A stretch of 64,000 bases of DNA. It comes from an uncultured Rhizobium sp. GTDB taxonomy: Bacteria > Pseudomonadota > Alphaproteobacteria > Rhizobiales > Rhizobiaceae. The notes beneath the pieces were generated by a model. That model had not been told where the DNA came from, searched no databases, and worked only from the letters and a program-made list of their open reading frames with translations. Positions 18,215 to 25,887 of this stretch are shown in pieces (positions within the stretch are counted from its first letter, which is position 1; every line of letters starts with the position of its first letter). Location: positions 1 to 64,000 of the forward strand of contig CAMFIE010000004.1 in assembly GCA_945952315.1 (NCBI GenBank). Reading direction: 5' to 3'. The position numbers and the translations under genes were made by a program.

Positions 18215-18682
18215 ATGACGGTGCTTTTTGCCTCGCCTTCGGCCGACAAGACCGTTCTGGAAGACAGTGGCCCGTTCACCCCGAAATTCGACGGTCACGG
18301 GCTGATCACGGCCGTCGTCACCGATGCAGACGACGGCGAGTTGCTGATGGTCGCGCATATGAATGCGCAAGCCCTGTCGCTGACGCTCGAAACCGGGATT
18401 GCCCACTATTTCAGCCGTTCGCGCGGGAAGATCTGGAAGAAGGGCGAAACATCCGGCAACCTGCAGACCGTCACCGAAATCCGTACCGATTGCGATCAGG
18501 ATGCCCTGTGGCTGAAGGTGCGGGTGGCCGGTCACGATGCGACCTGCCACACAGGCCGTCGTTCCTGCTTTTACAGAAGCGTGACCATGGCCGGTGAAAA
18601 CCCCGTTCTGACGATAACCGATGATGTCCGGCATTTCGATCCGGCCTCGGTTTATCATTCTGTTAAAGACGATTCAAAGTAG
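18215..18682 (+). CDS. hisI: Phosphoribosyl-AMP cyclohydrolase
   Basis: A 155-residue monofunctional HisI that opens the purine ring of PR-AMP in histidine synthesis. Zinc and magnesium sites are visible in [13 protein letters not shown] and the [12 protein letters not shown] segment, preceded by [15 protein letters not shown]. It is downstream of folE with 21 bases between, a recognisable rhizobial gene pair, although the biosynthetic pathways differ. No fusion to HisE (phosphoribosyl-ATP pyrophosphatase) is present. Confidence 0.97.
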   Translation: MTVLFASPSADKTVLEDSGPFTPKFDGHGLITAVVTDADDGELLMVAHMNAQALSLTLETGIAHYFSRSRGKIWKKGETSGNLQTVTEIRTDCDQDALWLKVRVAGHDATCHTGRRSCFYRSVTMAGENPVLTITDDVRHFDPASVYHSVKDDSK

Positions 18683-18889
18683 TGCTTTTGCGGCACGCAC
18701 GCGTGCAAAAACGTGCAATTTGATGAAAAAGCGTCACAATTCAGAACCTTATTGCGTGCTTGGTGGTTATCGGCACGCTGCGCCTGCTTGCGCATGCGTG
18801 CCAAGGCACTCCGGCATAAACCAATTCGAAACCGGATCGGGCGCTTGATAGGCGTGGAGTAGGAGTGTTCAGCGAAAAGGGTGATACGC

Positions 18890-19843
18890 ATGCTGAACTG
18901 GAGCTTGAACAGATCGAATGCCTCGACGGTCACACTTGACCCTGCCGATCCGATAAACCCTGCCCTTCAGCCCGAGCCGAAAAAGCCCCGCACGCGCATC
19001 GCGCTGGCACTGGGTGGCGGTGCTGCCCGTGGATGGGCCCATATCGGCGTGCTTCGTGCGCTGGATGAAGCGGGTATCGAAGTGAGCATGATCGCCGGAA
19101 CCTCTATCGGCGCACTGGTGGGCGGCTGTTACCTGGCCGGCAAGCTCGACGAGCTTGAAAATTTCGCCCGCTCGCTGACGATGCGGCGCATCGCTGGACT
19201 GCTCGATTTCACCATCGGCGGCGGCGGCCTGTTCGGCGGCATGCGGCTGACCAAGCGCATGCAGGAGCATCTGCAGGGCCTTTCCATCGAAGACCTCGAC
19301 CGGCCATTCGTGGCGGTCGCTTCAGAAGTGAATACGGGCCACGAAGTATGGATCACAAGCGGCTCGCTGATCACGGCGCTACGCGCTTCTTATGCCCTGC
19401 CCGGTATTTTCGAGCCGATCCGCTGCAACAACCGGGTTCTGATCGACGGTGCTCTCGTCAATCCAGTTCCGGTCTCGGTGTGCCGATCGCATGAAGAGCC
19501 GCTGGTGGTGGCCGTGAACCTGCATTACGACCTCTATGGCCGCTCGGCCGTGGTCAAGCACTCCGCCAGCGTGCAGGCGCAGGAAGAGGCGCCGCCGAAA
19601 AAATCGGATGATCATCATCTCGGCCTGACGGGCGTGATGGTGCAGGCCTTCAACATCATTCAGGACCGCATTTCCCGCGCCCGTCTTGCCGGCGATCCGC
19701 CGGATCTTGCGCTGCAGCCGCGGCTGAACGATATCGGCCTTTCGGAGTTCCACCGGGCCGGTGAAGCCATCGAGCGCGGCTATGAAGAAGCCCGGGCAAA
19801 GCTGACCGAGCTGAAGCGGCTTCAGGAAACGTTTGCACGCTGA
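18890..19843 (+). CDS. Patatin-like phospholipase family protein
   Basis: A 317-residue serine lipid acyl hydrolase of the patatin family. Oxyanion loop LALGGGAARG, nucleophile elbow GTSIGAL, and the catalytic dyad Asp in LIDGALVNP are all present. Start set at ATG 18890, following AAGGGTG; a GTG at 18881 is an alternative. There is no signal peptide, so the target is cytoplasmic or inner-membrane lipid. Similar proteins (RssA/NTE type) often lie with lipid or stress genes; the flanks here are hisI and a CBS protein, which gives no lead. Confidence 0.9.
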   Translation: MLNWSLNRSNASTVTLDPADPINPALQPEPKKPRTRIALALGGGAARGWAHIGVLRALDEAGIEVSMIAGTSIGALVGGCYLAGKLDELENFARSLTMRRIAGLLDFTIGGGGLFGGMRLTKRMQEHLQGLSIEDLDRPFVAVASEVNTGHEVWITSGSLITALRASYALPGIFEPIRCNNRVLIDGALVNPVPVSVCRSHEEPLVVAVNLHYDLYGRSAVVKHSASVQAQEEAPPKKSDDHHLGLTGVMVQAFNIIQDRISRARLAGDPPDLALQPRLNDIGLSEFHRAGEAIERGYEEARAKLTELKRLQETFAR

Positions 19844-19858
19844 AAAATGCACCTGATC

Positions 19859-19880
19859 GGCACCGGGTTCTACCGGTGCC
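19859..19880. terminator. Hairpin between convergent patatin and CBS genes
   Basis: An 8-bp stem (ggcaccgg / ccggtgcc) with a GTTCTA loop. There is only a weak T run on the plus side (cctttat), so its strength is uncertain. Confidence 0.45.
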
Positions 19881-19891
19881 GGGATCGCCCT

Positions 19892-20326
19892 TTATCCGGC
19901 GATATAGGCCTTGATGTGCTCAGCCTCTTCCTCGATTTCGCGGATCCGGTTCTTCACCACGTCACCGATCGAAATCATGCCAACCAGCTTGCCATCCTTT
20001 TCCACCGGCACGTGGCGGAAGCGGCGGGTGCTCATGACTTCCATCAGCTGATTGGCGGTGGCATCCTCATTGCAGCGAAACACGTTGGTGGTCATCACCG
20101 AGGCGACCGGCGTGGTCAGCGCATCCGCGCCATGCCGTGCCAGTGCAGTCACGACGTCACGTTCAGAGAAAATACCGGCGATCTTGCCTTCGACACCGAC
20201 TATGATCACGGCGCCGATCTTCTTGTCATGCAGCAGATTTGCCGCCTCACCCACCGTCATGTTCGCACCGATGGTGAAAACATCGCGGCCCTTGCGGTCG
20301 AGCATTGCCTTGACAGATACAGACAT
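19892..20326 (-). CDS. CBS-domain pair protein
   Basis: A 144-residue protein made of two CBS domains (about residues 14-65 and 78-132), which usually bind adenine nucleotides and sense energy state. Second domain motif RFRHVPVEKDGKLVGMISIGDVV is characteristic. The start at 20326 is chosen because GGGAGG lies 6 bases before it; the ATG at 20332 would have no spacing. No other domain is attached, so it must act on a partner. It is convergent with the patatin gene and has the rhomboid gene upstream on the same strand with a 110-base gap. Confidence 0.9.
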   Translation of the reverse strand: MSVSVKAMLDRKGRDVFTIGANMTVGEAANLLHDKKIGAVIIVGVEGKIAGIFSERDVVTALARHGADALTTPVASVMTTNVFRCNEDATANQLMEVMSTRRFRHVPVEKDGKLVGMISIGDVVKNRIREIEEEAEHIKAYIAG

Positions 20327-20440
20327 TCGCATCCTCCCTCAGACGTTGAAACGCCCGGACCTCGCCCTTCCCGGAGCGTGCTCCTGAGGTCCGGTCAAGG
20401 AATGGTGCCTGTCATCCCCGCCAAAGGCAAGGGCAAACCT

Positions 20441-21202
20441 TTACATAAGGTAACCACCGGGGTTTCCGGCCTGACGTCTGTCAAAAAGCGGAAAGGCAAG
20501 GAAGCCGAAGACGAGCCCGCCGATATGGGCTTCCCAGGCGATTTGCCCGGCCGACGTGCCTGCCAGAGGCAGACCGAATGCAACCAGAAGATTGCCGATC
20601 AGCCACAGGATCAGGAAGCTGCTCGCGGTCTTGCTGGCAAAAACCTGTTGCACGGAAAGCAGCGGATAGGTGTGAACCGGCCTGCGGCTGAAGCCGAGCC
20701 CGCGCGGCGGAAAGGCAAAGCGGCAGGCCGCGCCCATGAATGCGGAGATGACCCCCGATGCACCGATGATGATCTGCACGGCACCCCAGTGAAGCGCTGC
20801 ATAGAAGAATGCGGACGCTATCGCGGATGCAATCCAGAACGCAATGCTCGCCAGATTGCCGATCCGCCGCACGACCGGCGTGCCGAAGGCCGCAAGCCAG
20901 AGGCAATTGAACAACAGGTGCTCCACACTGCCATGCAGGAAGGAATAGGTGAGCGGCGTCCAGGCCCAGGCATAGTCGCCGGCAAACAGCGGATAGAGAT
21001 ACCGCAATGGCACGAAGCCGAAATAGACATCGATGGTCTGCGCCGTTTTCGGATCGAGAAGATAGGCCTGCACGCCATAGACCGCCCCCATGAAGGCGAT
21101 GACCAGCACCAGAATGCCGGGCATGTTGAATATGGGCTCGTGGGCGGGAGGCGGTGGCGCAAGCGCCTCTTCGGACAGATTTTCAGGTGCAGAATCACTC
21201 AT
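20441..21202 (-). CDS. Rhomboid-family intramembrane serine protease
   Basis: A 253-residue membrane protein with about six hydrophobic segments. The rhomboid signature is intact: HGSVEHLLFNCLWL in helix 2, the catalytic Ser in GASGVISAFMG, and the catalytic His in AHIGGLVFGF. The first in-frame ATG at 21202 is taken as the start; a TTG five codons upstream is less likely. A strong hairpin with a T run ends only about 25 bases upstream of this start on the same strand, which may act as an attenuator or as the end of a small RNA. Substrates are unknown. Confidence 0.93.
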   Translation of the reverse strand: MSDSAPENLSEEALAPPPPAHEPIFNMPGILVLVIAFMGAVYGVQAYLLDPKTAQTIDVYFGFVPLRYLYPLFAGDYAWAWTPLTYSFLHGSVEHLLFNCLWLAAFGTPVVRRIGNLASIAFWIASAIASAFFYAALHWGAVQIIIGASGVISAFMGAACRFAFPPRGLGFSRRPVHTYPLLSVQQVFASKTASSFLILWLIGNLLVAFGLPLAGTSAGQIAWEAHIGGLVFGFLAFPLFDRRQAGNPGGYLM

Positions 21203-21226
21203 GCGGCACTCTAACAACGGGGTGAC

Positions 21227-21262
21227 AAAAAAATAAGCCGTTCAGAACGGGCTGAACGGCTT
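21227..21262 (-). terminator. Rho-independent terminator just upstream of the rhomboid gene
   Basis: A perfect 11-bp stem (aagccgttcag at 21235-21245 with ctgaacggctt at 21252-21262), and seven T on the minus strand. It points towards the rhomboid start (21202) although no gene on that strand precedes it. Confidence 0.8.
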
Positions 21263-21345
21263 TTCGGTTTTTGTCAGGACCTGAATGGCCCTTTCCGATG
21301 AGGTGGTGCTGAAGGAGTTTCCCTCAGTTCTGCTGACACCTCTTC
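21227..21345 (-). ncRNA. Candidate small RNA ending upstream of the rhomboid gene
   Basis: No open reading frame explains the terminator at 21227-21262. On the same strand a TTGACG -35-like hexamer lies at 21376-21371 with a weak TTTTGG -10 about 17 bases later, which would start a transcript near 21345 and end at the terminator, about 115 nt. It could equally be a leader attenuator for the rhomboid gene. Weak evidence. Confidence 0.3.
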
Positions 21346-21477
21346 TGCCAAAATCGGCCGCCTGGCGCAACGTCAACCTTTCGTTAACCTTAATGCGCGG
21401 ACCCTGGCACGCTTCTGGCATGTACCTTTTGCACATACCGGGAAACGGCTCCGGCCGTCCCAAAAAGGAACAGGTAC

Positions 21478-22071
21478 ATGAAATTCAGGACCACGCGCGC
21501 GCTGGTGCGCCATTGGCACGATGCACGGGGCAAGAAGGCCGTGCCAAACCGGAGCGAACTCTGGCCAAGCCAGATCGCTTCCGTGCTACCGGAAACATTC
21601 ATTCTCGGCCCGGATGGCAATGACCAGATCAGCTTCCGGCTTGCGGGAACACAGATCTGTGCGCTCTTCGACCGCGAATTGTCCCACATGCCGTTCCAGC
21701 TTCTCTGGACGAGAGCGCAGATGCTGAGCGTGATGGCCGTGGTGCGCAATGTGGTGGAAAAGCGCCTTCCGCTGCTTCTGACCGTTCTTGCTGCCGCCGA
21801 TGCTTCGCGCCCGATCATCATGGAAATGGTTCTTCTGCCGCTGCTGGATACCGAAGGCGACAGCTGGCGCGTGCTTGGAGCGCTCACCACCGAACCTTCT
21901 GCCCTTCGGCATCTGAATGGACCGCTGAAAAGCCTCAGGATCGAAGCGATCGAGCCGCTGTTTGACGTTCCCCCGATGGAGCCGGGACTGCGCGAAGCAA
22001 GCATGACGGCCGTCGTTCGCCGGATCTTTGATGCGGCCAGACAGGGTATTTTTCCCAACCCAACACCTTGA
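21478..22071 (+). CDS. PAS_5 (DUF) family PAS-like protein
   Basis: A 197-residue protein of the PAS_5 family of Alphaproteobacteria, a stand-alone PAS-like sensor fold without output domain. Typical features: an N-terminal Arg-Gly/WxxxRG segment (HWHDARGKKAVPNRSELWP), and the hydrophobic FILGPDGNDQISFRLAGT strand. Signal and partner unknown. The ATG has AAGGAAC at 8 bases. The next gene is a PilZ protein 102 bases downstream on the same strand. This is divergent from the rhomboid gene. Confidence 0.82.
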   Translation: MKFRTTRALVRHWHDARGKKAVPNRSELWPSQIASVLPETFILGPDGNDQISFRLAGTQICALFDRELSHMPFQLLWTRAQMLSVMAVVRNVVEKRLPLLLTVLAAADASRPIIMEMVLLPLLDTEGDSWRVLGALTTEPSALRHLNGPLKSLRIEAIEPLFDVPPMEPGLREASMTAVVRRIFDAARQGIFPNPTP

Positions 22072-22173
22072 ACAGAAGCAGGAATTTGTGCGGATCCGGC
22101 ATGAACGCGCAACCTTCTGTTAATGCCAAAGGTCTACTATTAACGAACAGAAACTCATAGAAGTTGATCTGAC

Positions 22174-22788
22174 ATGTTTGCCGCAACTGATAGCAATAGC
22201 CGCGCCCTCGCCGCAAGACCGCAAGACATGCGGTCCTTTCAGGCTGTCTCGGTGAATCTTCAGGGACGCTTGATGCTTGAGAATTTCGACGAATTCGATT
22301 GCATCGTTGTCGACATGTCTCCGGGTGACGCGACGTTCAGCTGTGCTGGTCGTCCGGAAACCGGCGAACGGATCGTGGCTTATGTGGATCATATCGGCCG
22401 CATTGAGGGCGTGGTTCGCCAGATCATCGCCGGTGGCTTCATTCTGGCCATTCAGGCTTCCGAGCGCAAACGGGAAAAGCTTGCAACACAGCTCACCTGG
22501 ATTGCCAACAAGCATGAACTCGGCCTGCCGGAAGACCGTCGACATGACCGCCTCACACCGCGCAGCACCCGCACCGAAATGACGCTGGAAGATGGCAGCC
22601 GCTACAGCTGCCGCCTGATGGACCTTTCATTGTCCGGTGCGGCCGTGGATGTCGAATTCCGCCCGCCGCTAGGCACGCCCGTCCGACTCGGCAACATGCG
22701 TGGCCGCGTGGTGCGACACTTCCTTGAAGGCGTCGCCATCGAATTTCTGTCGCTGCAGTCCCGCGAGACGCTTCGGGAATTCCTCTGA
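22174..22788 (+). CDS. PilZ-domain protein with an additional N-terminal PilZ-like unit
   Basis: A 204-residue cytoplasmic protein. The C-terminal half has the full PilZ c-di-GMP site: RRHDR (RxxxR, about residue 122) and DLSLSGAAVD (D/NxSxxG, about residue 150). The N-terminal half (residues 22-95) also looks PilZ-like by its strand order (SFQAVSVNLQGRLMLENF, VVDMSPGDATFSCAG) but lacks RxxxR, so it probably does not bind c-di-GMP. Such tandem PilZ proteins regulate motility or exopolysaccharide in alphaproteobacteria. Standing after the PAS_5 gene on the same strand, possibly co-regulated. Confidence 0.88.
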   Translation: MFAATDSNSRALAARPQDMRSFQAVSVNLQGRLMLENFDEFDCIVVDMSPGDATFSCAGRPETGERIVAYVDHIGRIEGVVRQIIAGGFILAIQASERKREKLATQLTWIANKHELGLPEDRRHDRLTPRSTRTEMTLEDGSRYSCRLMDLSLSGAAVDVEFRPPLGTPVRLGNMRGRVVRHFLEGVAIEFLSLQSRETLREFL

Positions 22789-22906
22789 AGAAATTCCGGC
22801 TGACACCCGGTAGAATTACCCTGCCCTGTTCTTTCCGTTGAGACTCATCCGCTCGGATGCTAGCCCCTATCCTCATCCTGGGGATGTAAATGTGAGGGGA
22901 TGCAAC

Positions 22907-23305
22907 ATGAAGACACGACTGATACTGGCAATCGGCATGGCAATGCTTGCCGGACAGGCGCTCGCGGAGGATTGGTCGCTGACGGTTCCGGCCAACCGCA
23001 CCATCGCTTTCGGCAACTTCACCGCTAATACCGATGATTGCCATTTTATCGGCAAGCCGAAAATGGGGGTGCCGAAGCCGCCGCAGCATGGGCGGGTGGA
23101 TTTCAAGTGGGCGGCAGTGACCGTTCAGGAAGGGCGCTGCAAGGGTAAAGTCGCCCACCTGATGCGCGCGCTCTATACGCCGCAGAAGGGCTTCCGCGGC
23201 AAGGACACGATGAAGATCAGCATGACCTTCCCGAGATACGAGGGCGGCGGCGGCCCCGGCGGCGATTTCTACAATGTCCAGGTGGTCAATTTCGACGTGC
23301 GTTAA
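22907..23305 (+). CDS. Small secreted protein, unknown function
   Basis: A 132-residue protein. Start taken at the ATG 22907, preceded by GAGGGG, which gives a clear signal peptide (MKTRLILAIGMAMLAGQALA). The mature part has two cysteines (DDCHF and EGRCKG) and a Gly-rich C-terminus (YEGGGGPGGDFYNV). No family I recognise; it is probably periplasmic, similar in style to small Rhizobiaceae hypothetical proteins. Followed by a terminator, so it is a single transcription unit. Confidence 0.72.
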   Translation: MKTRLILAIGMAMLAGQALAEDWSLTVPANRTIAFGNFTANTDDCHFIGKPKMGVPKPPQHGRVDFKWAAVTVQEGRCKGKVAHLMRALYTPQKGFRGKDTMKISMTFPRYEGGGGPGGDFYNVQVVNFDVR

Positions 23306-23369
23306 ACAGGAATGAAGGGGTAACGCTCCTTCAGCCTGCGCTTTCCTTTCCGGATCGATCTGCTTTCTC

Positions 23370-23398
23370 GCCTGCAAGACCCGTCTTGCAGGCTTTTT
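23370..23398 (+). terminator. Rho-independent terminator after the small secreted protein
   Basis: A 10-bp perfect stem (gcctgcaaga / tcttgcaggc) with CCCG loop and five T. Confidence 0.88.
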
Positions 23399-23764
23399 GC
23401 TGCCGTTTTTGACGGGAAAGGTCGCGGAAAAATTGCAAAGCCGAAAAAATAATTTTGGACCAAATCGGAACACAAAGATCAAAATCCGCCAAAAATGTAT
23501 CATTGCGAAGCATAGTCTGGATTTGAGGAAAATTTTATTTAAATTCCTCCTTCTTCAAACGAGCCGGATCGGCCTGTCAAAGCCCGGCCAAACACACGCT
23601 CAAATGCGACAAAAAGCCAATAAAAACATACATATAACAACAGGCTTACAGACAATCTGTTTCAAATTGGATGCAAATTTGACGAAAATGCGTCGCGCAT
23701 TTTACGAAAATACAGATCGCATTTTATTCTCCATTTATTCTATTTTTCCGCGCAATTGAATAAT

Positions 23765-23776
23765 ATAAGTACTTAT
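23765..23776. promoter_or_regulatory. 12-bp palindrome upstream of the BTLCP gene
   Basis: Perfect palindrome ATAAGTACTTAT about 70 bases before the ATG at 23847, inside AT-rich DNA. Candidate regulator binding site, no identified regulator. Confidence 0.3.
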
Positions 23777-23846
23777 TTTTACTGGAGAATTTTGCGAGGA
23801 ATAAAAATGTACATGCCATTGTGCTTCTCAATCGGGGAGAAACACG

Positions 23847-24455
23847 ATGATCACAACAAAAACACTGAAAAACTGCATCGCCGCTGTTCTGTTTACCGCA
23901 TCCATGTCTGGCGTTGCCCATGCCTTTCCAGGCAACATGACCGTTATCGGCCGTGCGAATCCGCCCATCGGGGCGTATGAATTCTGCCGCGACAATCCGG
24001 ATGATTGCTCCAGTACGAGTGCCGATACCGGCCCGATCAACCTGACGGAACCGCTCTGGAAGGAAATCCTGAAGATCAATTATCAGGTGAACTCCACCAT
24101 TGTGCCGATGACCGATCAGGATGCCTATGGCGTCGAGGAAAAGTGGGCTTATCCGAAAACCGTAGGCGACTGTGAAGATTTCGCGTTGCTCAAGCAGAAG
24201 CTCCTGGAAAAGGCGGGCATCCCCTCTTCCGACCTGCTGATCACCGTCGTGCTGCAGCCGAATGGCGATGGCCACGCGGTGCTGACCGTACGCACCGACC
24301 GAGGCGACTTCATTCTCGACAACATGCGCAACAAGGTCATGCTCTGGTCTGATACCGAGTATACGTTCCTGAAGCGGCAGGCGGCCACCAGCCCCGCAAT
24401 GTGGGACAAGATCAAGGACGGCCGCGCTGGCGCAGTCGGCTCCGTTTCGCAGTAA
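23847..24455 (+). CDS. Transglutaminase-like cysteine peptidase (BTLCP family)
   Basis: A 202-residue protein of the bacterial transglutaminase-like cysteine proteinase family (DUF920). The Cys-His-Asp triad is visible as GDCEDFALLKQ, GHAVLTVRT and FILDNMRN. A signal peptide (residues 1-26) suggests periplasmic location. The family includes LapG-type proteases controlled by c-di-GMP receptors, but no LapD partner or adhesin lies here. GGGGAG lies 7 bases before the ATG. The gene sits after an AT-rich intergenic island and ends at a strong terminator. Confidence 0.9.
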   Translation: MITTKTLKNCIAAVLFTASMSGVAHAFPGNMTVIGRANPPIGAYEFCRDNPDDCSSTSADTGPINLTEPLWKEILKINYQVNSTIVPMTDQDAYGVEEKWAYPKTVGDCEDFALLKQKLLEKAGIPSSDLLITVVLQPNGDGHAVLTVRTDRGDFILDNMRNKVMLWSDTEYTFLKRQAATSPAMWDKIKDGRAGAVGSVSQ

Positions 24456-24549
24456 GTCTGAACGAACTTGAGAGGGTTGCGGCATTGTCCTGCCGCGTCC
24501 CGGTATGGCACCCGGTCACCCCCGTCCCCGTCCCCGGCCGGAGCCATAG

Positions 24550-24590
24550 GAGCCGATCCCGACTGTCCCCGGGATCGGCTCTTTCTTTTT
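24550..24590. terminator. Terminator between BTLCP gene and small membrane protein
   Basis: An 11-bp stem (gagccgatccc / gggatcggctc) with a 10-base loop and a T-rich tail (tttcttttt). Confidence 0.85.
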
Positions 24591-24597
24591 GGGCCGA

Positions 24598-24903
24598 TCA
24601 GATCGTCATGACGAGTTTGCACGCCATGCCATAGCAGGTGGACCACACGGCCAGCACAAGCACGATTGCGAGAAGATCCACCGCCGTACCTGTCTCCCGG
24701 CGCCTGTAGGCGACCGTCGCATCCCAGAAAAGGGCTGGCCCCGCAACGAGCGCAAGCAGCCAGGGCATGGGCCTGAGCTCCAGCTGCAACCCCTCAACCT
24801 GCTGCGGCCAGCGCCCCTTCAGCATGAAGCGCAGCATTTCCAGCATCACGAGCGAGACCAGAAATCCGGTCAGTCCTTGCACCAACAGCGACGTCATATT
24901 CAT
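24598..24903 (-). CDS. Small inner-membrane protein, unknown function
   Basis: A 101-residue protein with three hydrophobic segments (about residues 7-27, 46-63 and 72-95) and charged loops. No recognised family beyond the general hypothetical class. Convergent with the BTLCP gene and divergent from the next. The start ATG at 24903 has a second ATG two codons on; no clear ribosome-binding site. Coding bias is like the neighbours. Confidence 0.6.
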   Translation of the reverse strand: MNMTSLLVQGLTGFLVSLVMLEMLRFMLKGRWPQQVEGLQLELRPMPWLLALVAGPALFWDATVAYRRRETGTAVDLLAIVLVLAVWSTCYGMACKLVMTI

Positions 24904-24994
24904 GGTCCGTTAACCATATTTAACCAGTGTTGACAGTGTCGATTCCAATGCAAGCGCCATGCCGCAAAGGCAGGTCTCAACCGGACACGCACTG

Positions 24995-25762
24995 ATGAGC
25001 TTCGCCCATACCATCGCAGAATCCACCGTTCCGGAAGAGGGCCCGCTGGTTTCCAACCGTTTTCTGGCGAAAATCGTGCTTTTTCTCGCGCTGATGGCCT
25101 GCCTCACCGGGGCCGTGGTGCTGGGCGGCGGCTGGCTCGGAAAACGCATCAAGCTCGCCGGTCATACGGACAGCACAGAATTCGTGCATGTCGTGATCGG
25201 CCGCGACCGCCTTTCCCTGCCGAAAAATGTGATCCGTTTTGAAACCCAGCGCCAATCCGGCACAGCCGAACGGCTCGATCTTTATCTTCTCTGGCCCGAA
25301 ATGGAGGGCTTCAGCGGCGCGAAATCCACCCGCTTCAACGATCTGACCAAGAGCGACCAGCTGATTTTCCTGCAGGTCACGCAATCGGTCATGTCGCGAG
25401 ACATGTCGGGTCGGGTGGAGCCGATCTATGCGCATTATTTCACCGGCGAACCGGTCGATGCAGGCTACGGCCTGTCCCTGCACCGCTTCAGCGAAGCGGC
25501 CGGTTATGACAAGGACGTGCTTCTGACCGCCCACCTTGCCAATGGTCCCGACTATGCCGTCCGCTGCGTCATTCCGGCGCGCCCCGAGGATGCGACCAGC
25601 GGCGATTGCCAGCGGGATATCTTCGTCGGACAGGACCTCTCCGTTCTCTACCGTTTCTCCAGCAACCTGTTGCCGCAATGGCAAGAACTGGATGACGCCG
25701 TTCGCTCTTACGTGAGCAAGCGCGCCAGCGCTGCAACGCAGGGAGCCGGTAAAATGCGGTAA
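24995..25762 (+). CDS. Membrane-anchored hypothetical protein
   Basis: A 255-residue protein with one N-terminal transmembrane segment (about residues 25-48, FLAKIVLFLALMACLTGAVV) and a periplasmic or cytoplasmic remainder without recognised domain. Paired cysteines occur in RCVIPARPEDATSGDC. In-frame ATG at 24959 is an alternative start; neither has a strong Shine-Dalgarno, and a TTGACA at 24930 with no good -10 makes the later start slightly more plausible. It precedes the D,D-carboxypeptidase gene by 125 bases on the same strand, which hints at envelope work only by proximity. Confidence 0.65.
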   Translation: MSFAHTIAESTVPEEGPLVSNRFLAKIVLFLALMACLTGAVVLGGGWLGKRIKLAGHTDSTEFVHVVIGRDRLSLPKNVIRFETQRQSGTAERLDLYLLWPEMEGFSGAKSTRFNDLTKSDQLIFLQVTQSVMSRDMSGRVEPIYAHYFTGEPVDAGYGLSLHRFSEAAGYDKDVLLTAHLANGPDYAVRCVIPARPEDATSGDCQRDIFVGQDLSVLYRFSSNLLPQWQELDDAVRSYVSKRASAATQGAGKMR

Positions 25763-25887
25763 ATATACGAAACTCGTCATTAAACATAAACCGATTGGTA
25801 ACGCTAATCCACTAGGGTCAGCCCAAGACGGTCACGGTCCGGAGATTGATCCGGGATCAGCGATACACATGAAAAAAGAGTAGAGTA

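Larger units (their letters stand above)
23306..23846. other. AT-rich intergenic island without a supported gene
   Basis: About 540 bases. After the terminator at 23370-23398, the region 23430-23846 is much richer in A and T than its flanks. The open frames in it lack coding bias and a good start, so I call no gene. It holds the promoter of the BTLCP gene and a 12-base palindrome at 23765-23776 (ATAAGTACTTAT), a candidate operator. Such AT-rich DNA is typical of horizontally acquired sequence or of MucR/Ros-type silencing targets. Confidence 0.55.

Noticed and set aside
23397-23759. A 120-residue plus-strand frame in the AT-rich island
   Set aside because: No ribosome-binding site, no coding bias and low-complexity Lys/Asn/Ile composition, so probably chance.
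23756-23980. A short plus-strand leader-like frame starting near 23807
   Set aside because: It has a fair ribosome-binding site, but it overlaps the BTLCP signal-peptide region in another frame, and its sequence follows that gene's antisense-free shadow with no family.
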